Part shown: one piece after another, positions 7,632 through 16,873 of the stretch
Numbering within the stretch: position 1 is the stretch's first letter
Layout: every line of letters starts with the position of its first letter
DNA from: JAMXLO01 sp964427005
GTDB lineage: Bacteria > Pseudomonadota > Alphaproteobacteria > Acetobacterales > Acetobacteraceae
Reading direction: 5' to 3'
Length of the DNA stretch: 64,000 nt
Assembly (NCBI GenBank): GCA_964427005.1
Contig: CAYRTL010000005.1
Coordinates: 31,355-95,354 of the forward strand
Notes under the pieces: generated by a model
Database searches by the model: none
The model's input: only the letters and a program-made list of their open reading frames with translations
What the model was told of the DNA's origin: nothing
Program-made: the position numbers and the translations under genes

Positions 7632-9680
7632 TCACGCCGCGGCGGACACGATGTCCTGATTGGTCGCCAATTGCGGCAGCAGCGGCAACAAAGTCGTCAA
7701 ATCCCGTTCGGCGACGCATACCAGGTACTGGCGCGCCTCCGGTGTCTCGTCTGGCGATTCAGGGAGTGGCAGTCCGTCGGGCCCTAGCGGCAGTGCGGTC
7801 AATCCCAGGTCGCCGTACACTTTCAGCAATCCGGCTCCGGCGCGCCAGAACGCCGGATCCAGGCCTTCCTGTTGCGCGAGATCGCGCAGGCGCCAAATGG
7901 CCGAAACGCGATCGCCCTCCGCGCCCACAGGATCGCCAAGTCCGAGCAGGACGCGTCCGCACCGGCGGAAGGGAATGCCTGCCCGCTCCCCCTCGCCCAG
8001 CACCACACCGTCCGCTCTTGCCGGCGGAATCGCGCCGCTCAGCAGCGCGAGGCGCTGCCGCGCCGCCGCATCCCACGGGAGCCAGCGCACCTTGCCTGGC
8101 CGCAGCAGACGCCAGATCGCGATCAATGCCAGCGCCACGGTGATCGCCACGGTCAGACGCAGCGAATGCGGCAGGTCGGGCGACATCACCACCGCCCACC
8201 AGGCGTTGTTGGCCAGCAGATGCACGCGCGGCCGCGTGCCGGCCAGTGCCAACAGGCAGATCACCAGCACGAACAAGGAAAGCGCGCCGGACGGCTCCAA
8301 GGGACCGCTCAGCAGGCTGGCACGGCGATAGAAGCAGCTCCGCAGCGGCGCCACCATCATGGTGACCGCCACCAATGCGCCGGCAATCCACAGCCGTTCC
8401 GTCTGGGTGATCGTGAACGCCGTGCCTATCGCAAGCAGGAAAATCGTCGCCCCCCAGGCCAGATTGACCCGCTGCGACAGGCCAAGCGCGACGACGATAA
8501 GGCCGGCACCGATGAGCGACGGGATGAACTGGCCTGCCTGGTTCGCCATTTCGGCGAAGTCCTGATCCAGCCAGGAAAAGTCAGTCTTCGGCGCGAGGAT
8601 GCCGACGCACAGCAGCATCACACCGCACAATGCGACCAGCGCCGTGGCGCTGGCCACGGCGAAATCGGGCTCACTCCAGCGCGCCAAAGCCTGTACGGCA
8701 CCGAACCGTCTGACACGGCGCAACAGCACGCCGCCGCGTAGCAGGACCTCATTGCCAGCAAACAGGAAGCCCGCGAGGAATAACGGGATCACGTAGTAGT
8801 AAAACCGGAACACCACGATCGCGCCGACGATTTGCGGCGCGTGCAGATAAGGTTCCAATCCGAGCAGCATGGCGGTGTCGAACACGCCGATGCCACCCGG
8901 CAGGTTGGCGGCGAGCCCCGCCGTGTAGGACGCGACATACACACCAAGGAACATTGGCCAGGTCAGATGGCGCGCGGGCGGCAGCAGTGCATAGAAGATC
9001 GACGCCGTGATCGCGACGTCCACCGTGGCCAAGACGACTTGCAGGATTGCCATCCGCCAGCCGGGCAGACCGATTTCGTAGCCGAACAGGCGCACACTGC
9101 CCAGAATGCGCGAGAGCGTGACATAGCCGACGACAATAGCCCACAGCATCGCGCCAACGGCGTAGAGCACAGGTGCGGGCAAATGTTGGCCAAAGAACGG
9201 GATCGACTGCGGCTCGAGGAACAGGATCGTGCCACCCAGCACCATGCCGCCCAGCGCGAAGGTCAGGCTGCAGAACGCCACCGTCTTGGCAATCTGCAGC
9301 GGCGTCAGGCCCCAATGGGCGTAGAGGCGATAACGAACGGCCGCGCCGGATACCGCGGCAAAGCCCAGATTGTGCGAGAGCGCGTATGCACAGAACGAGG
9401 CAAAGGCAACCCGGCCATAGGTAACCTTGTGCCCCGCATAGATCGTTCCCAGCCGATCGTAGAAGGTCAGCACGCCATATGACAGGATAGTCCAGAGAAA
9501 GCCGATGGCCAGCGCGCGCCATGACATGTCGTGCAGCGCGTTCTCGATGTCGCGCAGCCGCAGATGGCGGAACTCCTTCTGCACGACGTAGATGGCACCA
9601 ATCAGCAGCACCACGCCGATCATAGCGGGCAACTGTCGGAGACAGGCTTTGAGGAGGCCGAGTGCGCGTTGCGCAAGCAT
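7632..9680 (-). CDS. MprF-like lysylphosphatidylglycerol flippase with shortened synthase domain
   Basis: A 682-aa membrane protein. Residues 1 to about 310 form the UPF0104/LPG flippase region (for example SHNLGFAAVSGAAVRYRLY and NLPGGIGVFDTAML). More helices follow to about residue 550. The cytosolic end begins like the DUF2156 synthase domain of MprF: GRVLLGLGDPVGAEGDR, then AIWRLRDLAQQEGLDPAFWR and VYGDLGL. It stops about 130 residues in, whereas full MprF has about 330. The distal half, which is essential for Lys-tRNA-dependent synthesis, is absent. The ATG at 9680 lies 5 nt after lysS, which would supply Lys-tRNA. A flippase-only or altered role is inferred. Longer N-terminal readings overlap lysS and were rejected. 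Confidence 0.8.
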   Translation of the reverse strand: MLAQRALGLLKACLRQLPAMIGVVLLIGAIYVVQKEFRHLRLRDIENALHDMSWRALAIGFLWTILSYGVLTFYDRLGTIYAGHKVTYGRVAFASFCAYALSHNLGFAAVSGAAVRYRLYAHWGLTPLQIAKTVAFCSLTFALGGMVLGGTILFLEPQSIPFFGQHLPAPVLYAVGAMLWAIVVGYVTLSRILGSVRLFGYEIGLPGWRMAILQVVLATVDVAITASIFYALLPPARHLTWPMFLGVYVASYTAGLAANLPGGIGVFDTAMLLGLEPYLHAPQIVGAIVVFRFYYYVIPLFLAGFLFAGNEVLLRGGVLLRRVRRFGAVQALARWSEPDFAVASATALVALCGVMLLCVGILAPKTDFSWLDQDFAEMANQAGQFIPSLIGAGLIVVALGLSQRVNLAWGATIFLLAIGTAFTITQTERLWIAGALVAVTMMVAPLRSCFYRRASLLSGPLEPSGALSLFVLVICLLALAGTRPRVHLLANNAWWAVVMSPDLPHSLRLTVAITVALALIAIWRLLRPGKVRWLPWDAAARQRLALLSGAIPPARADGVVLGEGERAGIPFRRCGRVLLGLGDPVGAEGDRVSAIWRLRDLAQQEGLDPAFWRAGAGLLKVYGDLGLTALPLGPDGLPLPESPDETPEARQYLVCVAERDLTTLLPLLPQLATNQDIVSAAA

Positions 9681-9685
9681 AGTCG

Positions 9686-11275
9686 TCAGGCGGCGTCCGC
9701 CGGCCGGGACAGCGCCGCCTCGATCAGCGCCACGGTTTCGTTGATGCCATACAATGCAATGAAGCCCCCGAAGCGTGGACCTTCCTGCTGCCCGAGCAGC
9801 ACCTGATACAAACAACCGAACCATGCGCGCAGTTCGGGGAAGGGATGCCGCTTGCCAACTTCATACACGATGGTCTGGATCGCTTCGGCGTCCGCGGCAA
9901 GGTCGAGTCCCTTCAGCGTCTCCGCCAGATCGGCGAGCGCGGCGCGTTCGATGTCAGTTGGATGACGATAGCGTTTCTCCGGTCTGACGAAGTCGCGATA
10001 GTAGGCAATCGCGTAATCGACCAGCTTGTCGAGGAAAGGCATCGTCTCTGGTGATGCCTGCGGGGTGTAGCGGCGGATGAAGCCCCATAGAATCCCAGGC
10101 GTTTCGGCGTTCACCACCGATGCCAGGTTGAGCAGCATGCCGAACGAGACGGGGCTGCCGCCATGATTCGGCAAGCGTCCACCGTGGATGTGCCAGGCCG
10201 GATTGAGCGGCTGCTCTGCCGGAGGCTGCGCCTCAAGCCGGGAAGCGTTGGCGAGGTATTCATCAACCGCGCGCGGGATCACGTCGAAATACAGCCGCTT
10301 GGCGCGTTGCGGGGCGTTGAACATGAACTGCGACAGGCTTTCCGGTGGCGCGTAGCGCAGCCACTCCTCTACCGAAAGGCCATTGCCTTTCGACTTGCTG
10401 ATCTTCTGCGCATGTTCGTCAAGAAACAGTTCATAGGTGAAGCCTTCGGGTGGCGTGCTGCCGAGTATGCGACAGATGCGGCCTGAAAGTCGCACTGAAT
10501 CGATCAGGTCCTTGCCGGACATTTCGTAATCGACGCCGAGTGCGAACCAGCGCATCGCCCAGTCCGCTTTCCATTGCAGCTTGCAGCCGCCGCCCCTCAC
10601 CGAGGTCTCGAACGCCTCGCCTGTATCGGGATCGCGCCAGACCACGGTTCCCGCAGCCGGATCGCGTTGCTCCATCGGGACCTGCATGACCCGGCCGGTA
10701 CGCGGATGGATTGGCAGGATCGGGGCGTAGGTGGCACGGCGTTCCGGTCCCAGCGTGGGCAGGATGACCGCCATCACCTCATCATAGCGTTCCAGCACGC
10801 GGATCAAGGCGGCATCGAAGCGGCCCGACGTGTAGTACTCGGTAGAAGAAGCGAATTCGTAATCGAAGCCAAACGAGTCCAGAAACGACCGCAGCCGCGC
10901 GTTGTTGTGTGCGCCGAAGCTTTCGTGTGAGCCGAACGGATCGGGGATGCGCGTGAGCGGTTTGCCGAGATGCTGGGCGAGCAGATCGCGGTTCGGCACG
11001 TTGTCCGGGACCTTGCGCAATCCATCCATATCGTCACTGAACGCGATCAGCCGCGATGGCAGACCCGTCAGCACAGTGAACGCATGACGCACCCATGACG
11101 TCCGCGCGACCTCGCCGAACGTGCCGATGTGCGGCAGGCCGGAGGGACCGTACCCAGTTTCAAACAGCGCGTGTGTCTTGCCGGATTTCGCAAGCCGCTG
11201 GGCAACCTTGGCTGCTTCCTCAAACGGCCAGATTTTTGGATGCGCCGTCTCGTTGTTGCGAACTGTTGCGGACAT
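9686..11275 (-). CDS. lysS: Lysyl-tRNA synthetase, class I
   Basis: The 529-aa protein is a class I (archaeal-type) LysRS. It has the HIGH-type motif PSGLPHIGTFGEV near residues 45-57, KISKSKGNGLS as the KMSKS loop near residue 290, and a C-terminal helical anticodon-binding region. It attaches lysine to tRNA(Lys) in the cytoplasm. Class I LysRS replaces the class II enzyme in many alphaproteobacteria. The start is taken as the ATG at 11275 (MSATVRNNE); an ATG three codons earlier (11284) is also possible. It lies 5 nt upstream of the MprF-like gene, with two tiny lipoprotein genes just upstream. Confidence 0.93.
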   Translation of the reverse strand: MSATVRNNETAHPKIWPFEEAAKVAQRLAKSGKTHALFETGYGPSGLPHIGTFGEVARTSWVRHAFTVLTGLPSRLIAFSDDMDGLRKVPDNVPNRDLLAQHLGKPLTRIPDPFGSHESFGAHNNARLRSFLDSFGFDYEFASSTEYYTSGRFDAALIRVLERYDEVMAVILPTLGPERRATYAPILPIHPRTGRVMQVPMEQRDPAAGTVVWRDPDTGEAFETSVRGGGCKLQWKADWAMRWFALGVDYEMSGKDLIDSVRLSGRICRILGSTPPEGFTYELFLDEHAQKISKSKGNGLSVEEWLRYAPPESLSQFMFNAPQRAKRLYFDVIPRAVDEYLANASRLEAQPPAEQPLNPAWHIHGGRLPNHGGSPVSFGMLLNLASVVNAETPGILWGFIRRYTPQASPETMPFLDKLVDYAIAYYRDFVRPEKRYRHPTDIERAALADLAETLKGLDLAADAEAIQTIVYEVGKRHPFPELRAWFGCLYQVLLGQQEGPRFGGFIALYGINETVALIEAALSRPADAA

Positions 11276-11339
11276 CCGCCGCAAGCTAGGAACCGGCGTG
11301 GGTCAGGTCAATCGCGATGATGGCGATCGGGCGCGATTG

Positions 11340-11516
11340 CTACATGGCTCCGCCGCCGCTGCCTCCACCACTGCCCCCGCCTCCCCCGTCGTTGGCACCG
11401 CCGCCGGTCGGAGGGGCGGCCGTCGGTTGCGACGGTGGAATAGCGCAACCGGCGAGCACCAGGATCATCGCGATGATCGCGGGACGCGCGAGCGCCCTCG
11501 CCAGCTTAATAACCAC
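11340..11516 (-). CDS. Tiny lipoprotein with glycine-rich tail (second of a pair)
   Basis: From a GTG at 11516 the frame gives 58 aa. It has a positively charged n-region (MVIKLARALARP), a hydrophobic core AIIAMILVLAGC with lipobox LAGC, a proline/threonine linker (PPSQPTAAPPTGG), and a glycine-rich tail ending GGGSGGGAM. The GTG overlaps the end of the preceding lipoprotein gene, suggesting translational coupling. An internal ATG nine codons before the Cys would give too short a signal. The function is unknown; the product should be anchored to a membrane by the lipidated Cys. It lies 64 nt upstream of lysS on the same strand. Confidence 0.6.
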   Translation of the reverse strand: MVIKLARALARPAIIAMILVLAGCAIPPSQPTAAPPTGGGANDGGGGGSGGGSGGGAM

Positions 11517-11652
11517 TGCCGCCACCGCCGCCGCCGTCATTTGACGACTGAGCCGGGCGCTGCGCGGTATTGCTGTTCGTTGCTGGCGTCGAACAGCCTG
11601 CAAGGTTCATCAGGCAAGCTGCCAGGATCAGCAGGGATACGATTTTCCGCAT
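11506..11652 (-). CDS. Tiny lipoprotein with glycine tail (first of a pair)
   Basis: A 48-aa frame starting MRKIVSLLILAACLMNLAGC, a textbook lipoprotein signal with lipobox LAGC (Cys20). A short polar Ser/Thr/Asn/Gln segment follows, then a tail of six glycines ending SGY. Clear signal-peptide architecture and coupling to the next, similarly built gene support a real gene despite its size. The upstream sequence reads GAGAGGGAAGTGTC before the ATG, giving a good ribosome binding site. The function is unknown. Both tails are glycine/serine-rich, so the pair may be paralogous. Confidence 0.65.
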   Translation of the reverse strand: MRKIVSLLILAACLMNLAGCSTPATNSNTAQRPAQSSNDGGGGGGSGY

Positions 11653-11803
11653 GACACTTCCCTCTCCGCTGCACTGCCGATGCTCTGGGGTGACGCAGGG
11701 CCGGAGTGCGAATTCCGCTGCTCACGGCTTCGTGGTTTCCGGCAATGGCGCTAAGTGAGGATTGCCGCTACGGAGCGGTGATCATGTCGAACAGCCGCTA
11801 GTC

Positions 11804-14605
11804 ATGGCGCGCATCGCGCTCCCCGACGCGCCATCGGTTGTGGCGGGCCACGGCCGCGCGGCGATCCTGAGCGCGGAAGGCGAGCTATTGTCGTTGCCCG
11901 CCGCCGATGCGGCCGCCCGTCTGCGGGGGTTGTCGCCTCCGCTGGTTGTCCACGCTCCCGCGACGTGTCGGCGGCTGGGTATCCGGGGAATGCCTGCGTT
12001 CGATCTGCTGGAGCTGTTTGCCTTTGTCCTGCCCGGCCGTGCAGCTGCTCCGACCCCGCGGGGGCTGGCTCTGGCACTGGATTTCGAGGCGCCTCGCGGC
12101 GGACTGGAAGCCGAAGCGGCGGTGCTGCCCGATCTCGCGGCGGCGTTGCTCCACCGGCTCGCACAGGGTGGCAGTACCGCGCTGAACCGCCATGCGGCAG
12201 GGCTCGCGGCGCGAATGGGCCAGGCGGGCTGGGGCTGGGCGCCCTTTGTCGCCGCCGCGCTCGGGCGGCCCGATGCGGCCCCTTCGCACGAGGGTTTGCG
12301 GGTGTGGAAGCTCCTGCCGGAATGGGAGGACACCGCGCCTCTGCCCCCACCGTCCGCGCTGCCCGTGGCAGAGGCGGAGGCGCGTTCGCGGCTCGCTGCC
12401 ATGCTTGGGCCGCACGCCGAGACACGGCCCGGCCAGGCGGATTACGCCGGCGCCGCAGCGGCGGCGTTTGCGCCCCGGGAGACCCGTGGCGACCCTCATC
12501 TCGTCTTGGCGGAGGCTGGCACCGGAACTGGCAAGACACTCGGCTATCTCGCTCCGGCCAGCGTGTGGGCTGAAAAGAATCATGGCGGCGTGTGGATCAG
12601 CACCTTCACCCGGCATTTGCAGCGCCAGATCGATGCCGAGTTGACGCATCTGTTCCCGGACCCAACCGAGCGGCACAGGCGCGTGGTGATCCGCAAAGGG
12701 CGGGAGAACTATCTGTGCCTGCTGAACTTCGAGGATGCGCTCGGCCCCGCGAGCTCGGGGCTGGCACCGGCATCGCTTATCCCGCTTGGTCTGATTGCCC
12801 GCTGGGCGCTGGTGACCGACGATGGCGACATCCAGGGCGGGGATCTGCCCGGCTGGCTCAGCGAGCTGTTCGGTTCCGCGACCATTCTGGGTCTCGCGGA
12901 TCGCCGCGGTGAATGCATCCACGCCGCCTGCCCGCATTGGCGGCGCTGCTTCGTCGAGCACACGATCCGGCGTGCCCGTACCTCCCAGCTTGTCGTCGCC
13001 AACCATGCGCTGGTGATGACGCAGGCAGCCTGGGGCGGCCTGGATGATAGTGTCGTCCCCACGCGCTACGTGTTCGACGAGGGCCATCATGTCTTCGATG
13101 CGGCAGATAGCGCCTTCGCCGCATCGCTTTCCGGGCTGGAAACCGCGGAGATGCGCCGATGGCTGCTTGGCGCGGAGGGCGGTCGATCGCGTGCCCGCGG
13201 ACTGAAGCGCCGGATAGAGGAGCTGGTGGCCGCTCATCCGCTGCTGGAGGCGCCGCTGGAGGCCGCGCTGCAGGCCGCGCGAGCACTGCCTGCACCGGGC
13301 TGGCCGGGCCGCATTGCCTCCGAACATCCGGAGTTGGGCGGTGCCGAAGCGGGCCGGCCGAATCCCACCGAAACGTTCTTGCGTCTGATCCGCCATCAGG
13401 TGCTCGCCCGAGTGGCGCGTGATGAGGCGGGGTGGGGCGGGCTGGAATGCGATGTATTTCCGCCGGGGCCTGGCGTCGCCGAGACGGCTGAACGGCTCGC
13501 CCGCGCGCTGGGTCGGATCGCGGAACCCATCGCCACCTTGCGCGACCGACTACTCGGCAGACTGAACGATGAGGCAGAGGACATGGATGCGGCCACGCGA
13601 AACCGCATTGAGGCCGCCGGCCGCTCGCTGAACCGCCGTGTCCTGGCGCCGCTTTCCGCCTGGCAGAACATGTTGCGCGCGCTGACGGAGCACCAGCCGG
13701 AGCCAGGGAATCGTCCGCATCAGATACTCTTCCTGCGGCTGGACCGGGCCGAGGGCGGGCGGGAGGTCGATATCGGCCTGCACCGTCATTGGCTCGACCC
13801 GACAATACCGTTCGCCGCTACCCTGGCCGCGCCTGCCCAGGGCCTGCTGGTCACCTCGGCGACGTTGCGCGATGCAGGCGATGCCGATGCGGAGGCCGCC
13901 TGGGAGGCAGCCGAGGCGCGGGTGGGGGCGCCGCATCTGCCGTCCCCCGCAATCCGGGCTGCGGTCGCCAGCCCGTTCGACTATGCCGCGCAGACCCGGG
14001 CTTTCATTGTCACCGACGTCTTTGGTGGCGACATGGCGCAACTTGCCTCCGCGTATCGTGCCTTGTTCATTGCCGCGGGCGGCGGGGCGCTGGGCCTGTT
14101 CACCGCCATCCGTCGCCTGCAGGCGGTGCATGCGCGTATCGCGCCGGAACTCGAGCAGGCCGGGATCCCGCTATACGGGCAGCACGTCGATGCGATGGGT
14201 AACGCCACGTTGGTCGATATCTTCCGGGCCGAGGAGGAGAGCTGCCTGCTTGGCACCGATGCGATGCGCGACGGCGTCGATGTGCCAGGCCGTGCGCTTC
14301 GCCTGGTGGTGTTCGAGAAAGTGCCGTGGCCGCGTCCCGACATTCTGCATCGCGAACGGCGCATCCATCTCTCGGACGGTGATCCGAAGGCCTATGATGA
14401 CAGGATCGCGCGGCTGCGACTGCGACAGGCTTTCGGGCGGCTGATTCGCCGCGCTTCGGACCGGGGTGTGTTCGTGCTGCTCGATCGACAGACGCCGTCA
14501 CGTCTACTGTCCGCCTTCCCGGCGGGCGTTACGGTGCAGCGCGTCGGTCTGGCCGAAGCGGTCAAACTCACGCGCGCATTCCTTGGCGAATCGCAAACGG
14601 CTTGA
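11804..14605 (+). CDS. ATP-dependent DNA helicase, DinG/XPD type with probable Fe-S cluster
   Basis: A 933-aa superfamily 2 helicase. Walker A is AGTGTGKT (residues 238-245) and the Walker B box is FDEGHH, the DEAH form of the XPD/DinG group. Between them lie four cysteines at residues 305, 371, 376 and 382, spaced like the [4Fe-4S] ligands of XPD and DinG. The C-terminal half has GTDAMRDGVDVPG and a final QAFGRLIRRASDRGVFVLLD motif VI. It should unwind damaged or structured DNA 5' to 3'. The first 230 residues are an extra N-terminal domain. The ATG at 11804 is preferred over a TTG at 11762. It is divergent from the lipoprotein/lysS genes. Confidence 0.9.
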   Translation: MARIALPDAPSVVAGHGRAAILSAEGELLSLPAADAAARLRGLSPPLVVHAPATCRRLGIRGMPAFDLLELFAFVLPGRAAAPTPRGLALALDFEAPRGGLEAEAAVLPDLAAALLHRLAQGGSTALNRHAAGLAARMGQAGWGWAPFVAAALGRPDAAPSHEGLRVWKLLPEWEDTAPLPPPSALPVAEAEARSRLAAMLGPHAETRPGQADYAGAAAAAFAPRETRGDPHLVLAEAGTGTGKTLGYLAPASVWAEKNHGGVWISTFTRHLQRQIDAELTHLFPDPTERHRRVVIRKGRENYLCLLNFEDALGPASSGLAPASLIPLGLIARWALVTDDGDIQGGDLPGWLSELFGSATILGLADRRGECIHAACPHWRRCFVEHTIRRARTSQLVVANHALVMTQAAWGGLDDSVVPTRYVFDEGHHVFDAADSAFAASLSGLETAEMRRWLLGAEGGRSRARGLKRRIEELVAAHPLLEAPLEAALQAARALPAPGWPGRIASEHPELGGAEAGRPNPTETFLRLIRHQVLARVARDEAGWGGLECDVFPPGPGVAETAERLARALGRIAEPIATLRDRLLGRLNDEAEDMDAATRNRIEAAGRSLNRRVLAPLSAWQNMLRALTEHQPEPGNRPHQILFLRLDRAEGGREVDIGLHRHWLDPTIPFAATLAAPAQGLLVTSATLRDAGDADAEAAWEAAEARVGAPHLPSPAIRAAVASPFDYAAQTRAFIVTDVFGGDMAQLASAYRALFIAAGGGALGLFTAIRRLQAVHARIAPELEQAGIPLYGQHVDAMGNATLVDIFRAEEESCLLGTDAMRDGVDVPGRALRLVVFEKVPWPRPDILHRERRIHLSDGDPKAYDDRIARLRLRQAFGRLIRRASDRGVFVLLDRQTPSRLLSAFPAGVTVQRVGLAEAVKLTRAFLGESQTA

Positions 14606-14659
14606 TCTGCCCAGACAGTTCGATCAGGGTCCGGCGCATCAAACACGGAGTCTATTGCA

Positions 14660-15091
14660 ATGCGTGCGCGCGATGCCCTGGACGCGCCGGAGGCCCTGGC
14701 TCTCACCATGGTTCTGGTCGCCGCGGCGGATGGCGGCATGACCGATCGAGAGATCGGTGTAATGTCCGGCCAAGTACAGACTTTGCCAGTATTCCATGAA
14801 TTCACCACGGACAAACTCGTTTCGGTAACCGACGCCGCGGTACGGCTGCTGAATGAAGAGGACGGATTGCAGCACGCCGCCCGGCTGATGCGTGGCGCAC
14901 TGGAACCGCGGCTGCGCGAGACGGCCTATGCCCTGGCCTGCGAAGTGGTGGCGGCCAATCAGATTGCCAAACAGCGCACGCTTGAAATGCTGGATTTCGT
15001 CCGGACAGAGCTGCACCTCGATCCGCTGATCGCCGCCGCGATCGAGCGGGGCGTGCGAGCGCGTCATCAGCGGGTCGACACGAGCAAGTAA
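14660..15091 (+). CDS. TerB-like tellurite-resistance family protein
   Basis: A 143-aa all-helical protein with the TerB/DjlA-type core: ALTMVLVAAADGGMTDREIGVM, where the acidic DGxMTDxE loop is the conserved metal-binding-like motif, and a repeat-like second half with AYALACEVVAANQIA. A GGAG lies before the ATG at 14660. Proteins of this COG3793-type family are widespread in alphaproteobacteria with no settled role; the tellurite label is historical. It lies between the helicase and the sensor kinase with a 6-nt gap to the latter, so co-transcription is likely. Confidence 0.82.
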   Translation: MRARDALDAPEALALTMVLVAAADGGMTDREIGVMSGQVQTLPVFHEFTTDKLVSVTDAAVRLLNEEDGLQHAARLMRGALEPRLRETAYALACEVVAANQIAKQRTLEMLDFVRTELHLDPLIAAAIERGVRARHQRVDTSK

Positions 15092-15097
15092 TCTGGC

Positions 15098-16450
15098 GTG
15101 AAGACACTCGGCGTAGCGCTGGGGTTAGCCGGGGTGCCAGTGGCGGCCCTGACGATACTCGCAGCGCTGCGCTGGGCTCCGCTCGGGGCGACGCTGGTTG
15201 CAATCGGAGTGACACTGCTCGGGGCGGTGCTGGTCGCGCTGTCCTGGTCGCGCGATCTCGCATTGCTGCAAGAGAGGCTCCGGCGAGTGGGGACCGACGA
15301 AACGGCGCCGCGACCCGCGCCAAGCCTGCCAGGCCTACGTTCGCTGGCGGACGATATCGAGCGGCTGGCCCGCCGCGTGGCGGCGCGTTCGGCTCAGTTC
15401 GAGCAATTCCGGCGTGCTGATGGAGCGGTGGTGGAGCGGCTGCCTGATCCGCTGATCGTGCTGGCTGAAGATCGGAGCGTGCGGCGTGCGAATTCGGCCG
15501 CGAGGGTCGCGTTCGGTGCGGATATGCCAGCCGTGCTGCGCCATCCGGATCTGCGAGGCGCCATCGATCGGTCACTTTCGACGGGTGCGGTGCAGAGGGC
15601 GGAGTTGATGCTGCCGGTGCCAGTGCAGCGCGAGGTGCATGCGACAGTGGTACCAATGGATCCGCCGATGCCCGATGGCGGCCGGGCGGTCGTGGTGCTG
15701 TCGGATCGAACCCGCGAACGTGCTGTCGAACGCATGCGGGCTGACTTCATCGCCAACGCAGGCCATGAATTGCGCACGCCGCTCGCCTCACTGATCGGCT
15801 TCATCGACACGCTGCGCGGGCCTGCGGCGGACGACCCTCCCGCGCAACAGCGCTTCCTCGGAATCATGAGCGAGCAGGCGGCGCGCATGAACCGTTTGAT
15901 CGACGATTTGCTCAGCCTGTCGCGCATCGAATTGATCGAGCATCAGCCGCCGTCCGGCAGCGTCGATCTGCGCAAGCTGATCACCCAGCTCGCAGCAGGA
16001 TTTGAGCCGCGTCTGAAGGAGCGCTCCGTCAAGCTGGACGTGCATCTGCCAGACGAGTTGCCGCCGGTGACGGGCGACACGGACCAGTTGGCACAGGTGG
16101 TGCAGAACCTGTTCGACAACGCGGTGAAGTACGGGCGCGAAAGCGGCACGGTGAGAGTTGACGTAGCCGCCACATCGGGAGTGCGGCCGGGTGTGAGGCT
16201 GACGGTTACCGACGAGGGTGCCGGCATTCCGCGCGAACACCTGCCGCGACTGACCGAACGGTTCTATCGTGTGGATACCGGGCGTTCGCGTGCGGTGGGA
16301 GGCACCGGTCTGGGTCTCGCCATCGTCAAGCACATCGTGAACCGCCACCGCGGACAACTGTCGATCGAGAGCGAGGAAGGTATCGGCACCAAGGTAAGTG
16401 TATGGCTGCCGCAGACGACGACTCCCGTTGCATCCGACATACATGCGTAG
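15098..16450 (+). CDS. PhoR-like sensor histidine kinase
   Basis: A 450-aa kinase with two N-terminal membrane helices (about residues 5-50) and a PAS-like segment (about 110-200, RLPDPLIVLAEDRSVRRANSA). HisKA follows with the phospho-acceptor His in NAGHELRTPLASL, then HATPase_c with NLFDNAVKYGR, DEGAGIPREHLPRLTERFYRVD and GGTGLGLAIVKHI. The ERFYRVD and GTGLGLAIVKHI signatures are characteristic of the PhoR group that senses phosphate through the Pst system. However, no phoB, phoU or pst genes are in the window, so the PhoR assignment is by similarity only. The start is a GTG at 15098. Confidence 0.85.
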   Translation: MKTLGVALGLAGVPVAALTILAALRWAPLGATLVAIGVTLLGAVLVALSWSRDLALLQERLRRVGTDETAPRPAPSLPGLRSLADDIERLARRVAARSAQFEQFRRADGAVVERLPDPLIVLAEDRSVRRANSAARVAFGADMPAVLRHPDLRGAIDRSLSTGAVQRAELMLPVPVQREVHATVVPMDPPMPDGGRAVVVLSDRTRERAVERMRADFIANAGHELRTPLASLIGFIDTLRGPAADDPPAQQRFLGIMSEQAARMNRLIDDLLSLSRIELIEHQPPSGSVDLRKLITQLAAGFEPRLKERSVKLDVHLPDELPPVTGDTDQLAQVVQNLFDNAVKYGRESGTVRVDVAATSGVRPGVRLTVTDEGAGIPREHLPRLTERFYRVDTGRSRAVGGTGLGLAIVKHIVNRHRGQLSIESEEGIGTKVSVWLPQTTTPVASDIHA

Positions 16451-16517
16451 GCGCATGCAGGGTCTGGTATTTTATTAAACTACTGCGTGCATTGTTTTCT
16501 CCCGGAGGTGGCAAACA

Positions 16518-16784
16518 ATGCCCGATGTACCCATTGCAGGCGCCGGAGGCAGTCCGTACAATCCCGACATGGAAGCAAGACTGGCACGCCTTGAAGACGA
16601 CATGCGCGAGGTCAAGGCCATTACCACCCGGATCGAGGCTGTCCTGACGGCGACGCTGCCACATCTGGCGACCAAGGCTGAACTCGCGGAGAAACCAAGC
16701 AAGACGTACATGTGGGGAATCCTCGCAGTCCTGCTGACCGCGTACGGACTGGGCCTCGCGAGTATCGCGGTCATGGTGAAATAG
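16518..16784 (+). CDS. Small coiled-coil/membrane protein
   Basis: An 88-aa protein. A short coiled coil (about residues 18-45, MEARLARLEDDMREV) is followed by a C-terminal membrane helix (MWGILAVLLTAYGLGLASIAVMV). The start has a strong GGAGGT eight bases upstream. Similar short proteins with TKAELAEKPSKTYMW before a single helix are common in Acetobacteraceae-like genomes, but no function is known to me. Its upstream gap has an AT-rich stretch (TATTTTATTAAACTAC), so it may have its own promoter. Confidence 0.72.
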   Translation: MPDVPIAGAGGSPYNPDMEARLARLEDDMREVKAITTRIEAVLTATLPHLATKAELAEKPSKTYMWGILAVLLTAYGLGLASIAVMVK

Positions 16785-16873
16785 GCTCGGTACTCATCAG
16801 TCATCGCAATCGCCGGATGGCCGATATTCTTTGATGGGTGCTTGGTGTTTCCGAGGTGATCGGGAACACGCTC

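Noticed and set aside
11885..13396. A 503-codon open frame on the minus strand inside the helicase gene
   Set aside because: It is a GC-driven shadow: no recognisable motif, high Arg/Gly/Gln, and the plus-strand helicase motifs are complete.
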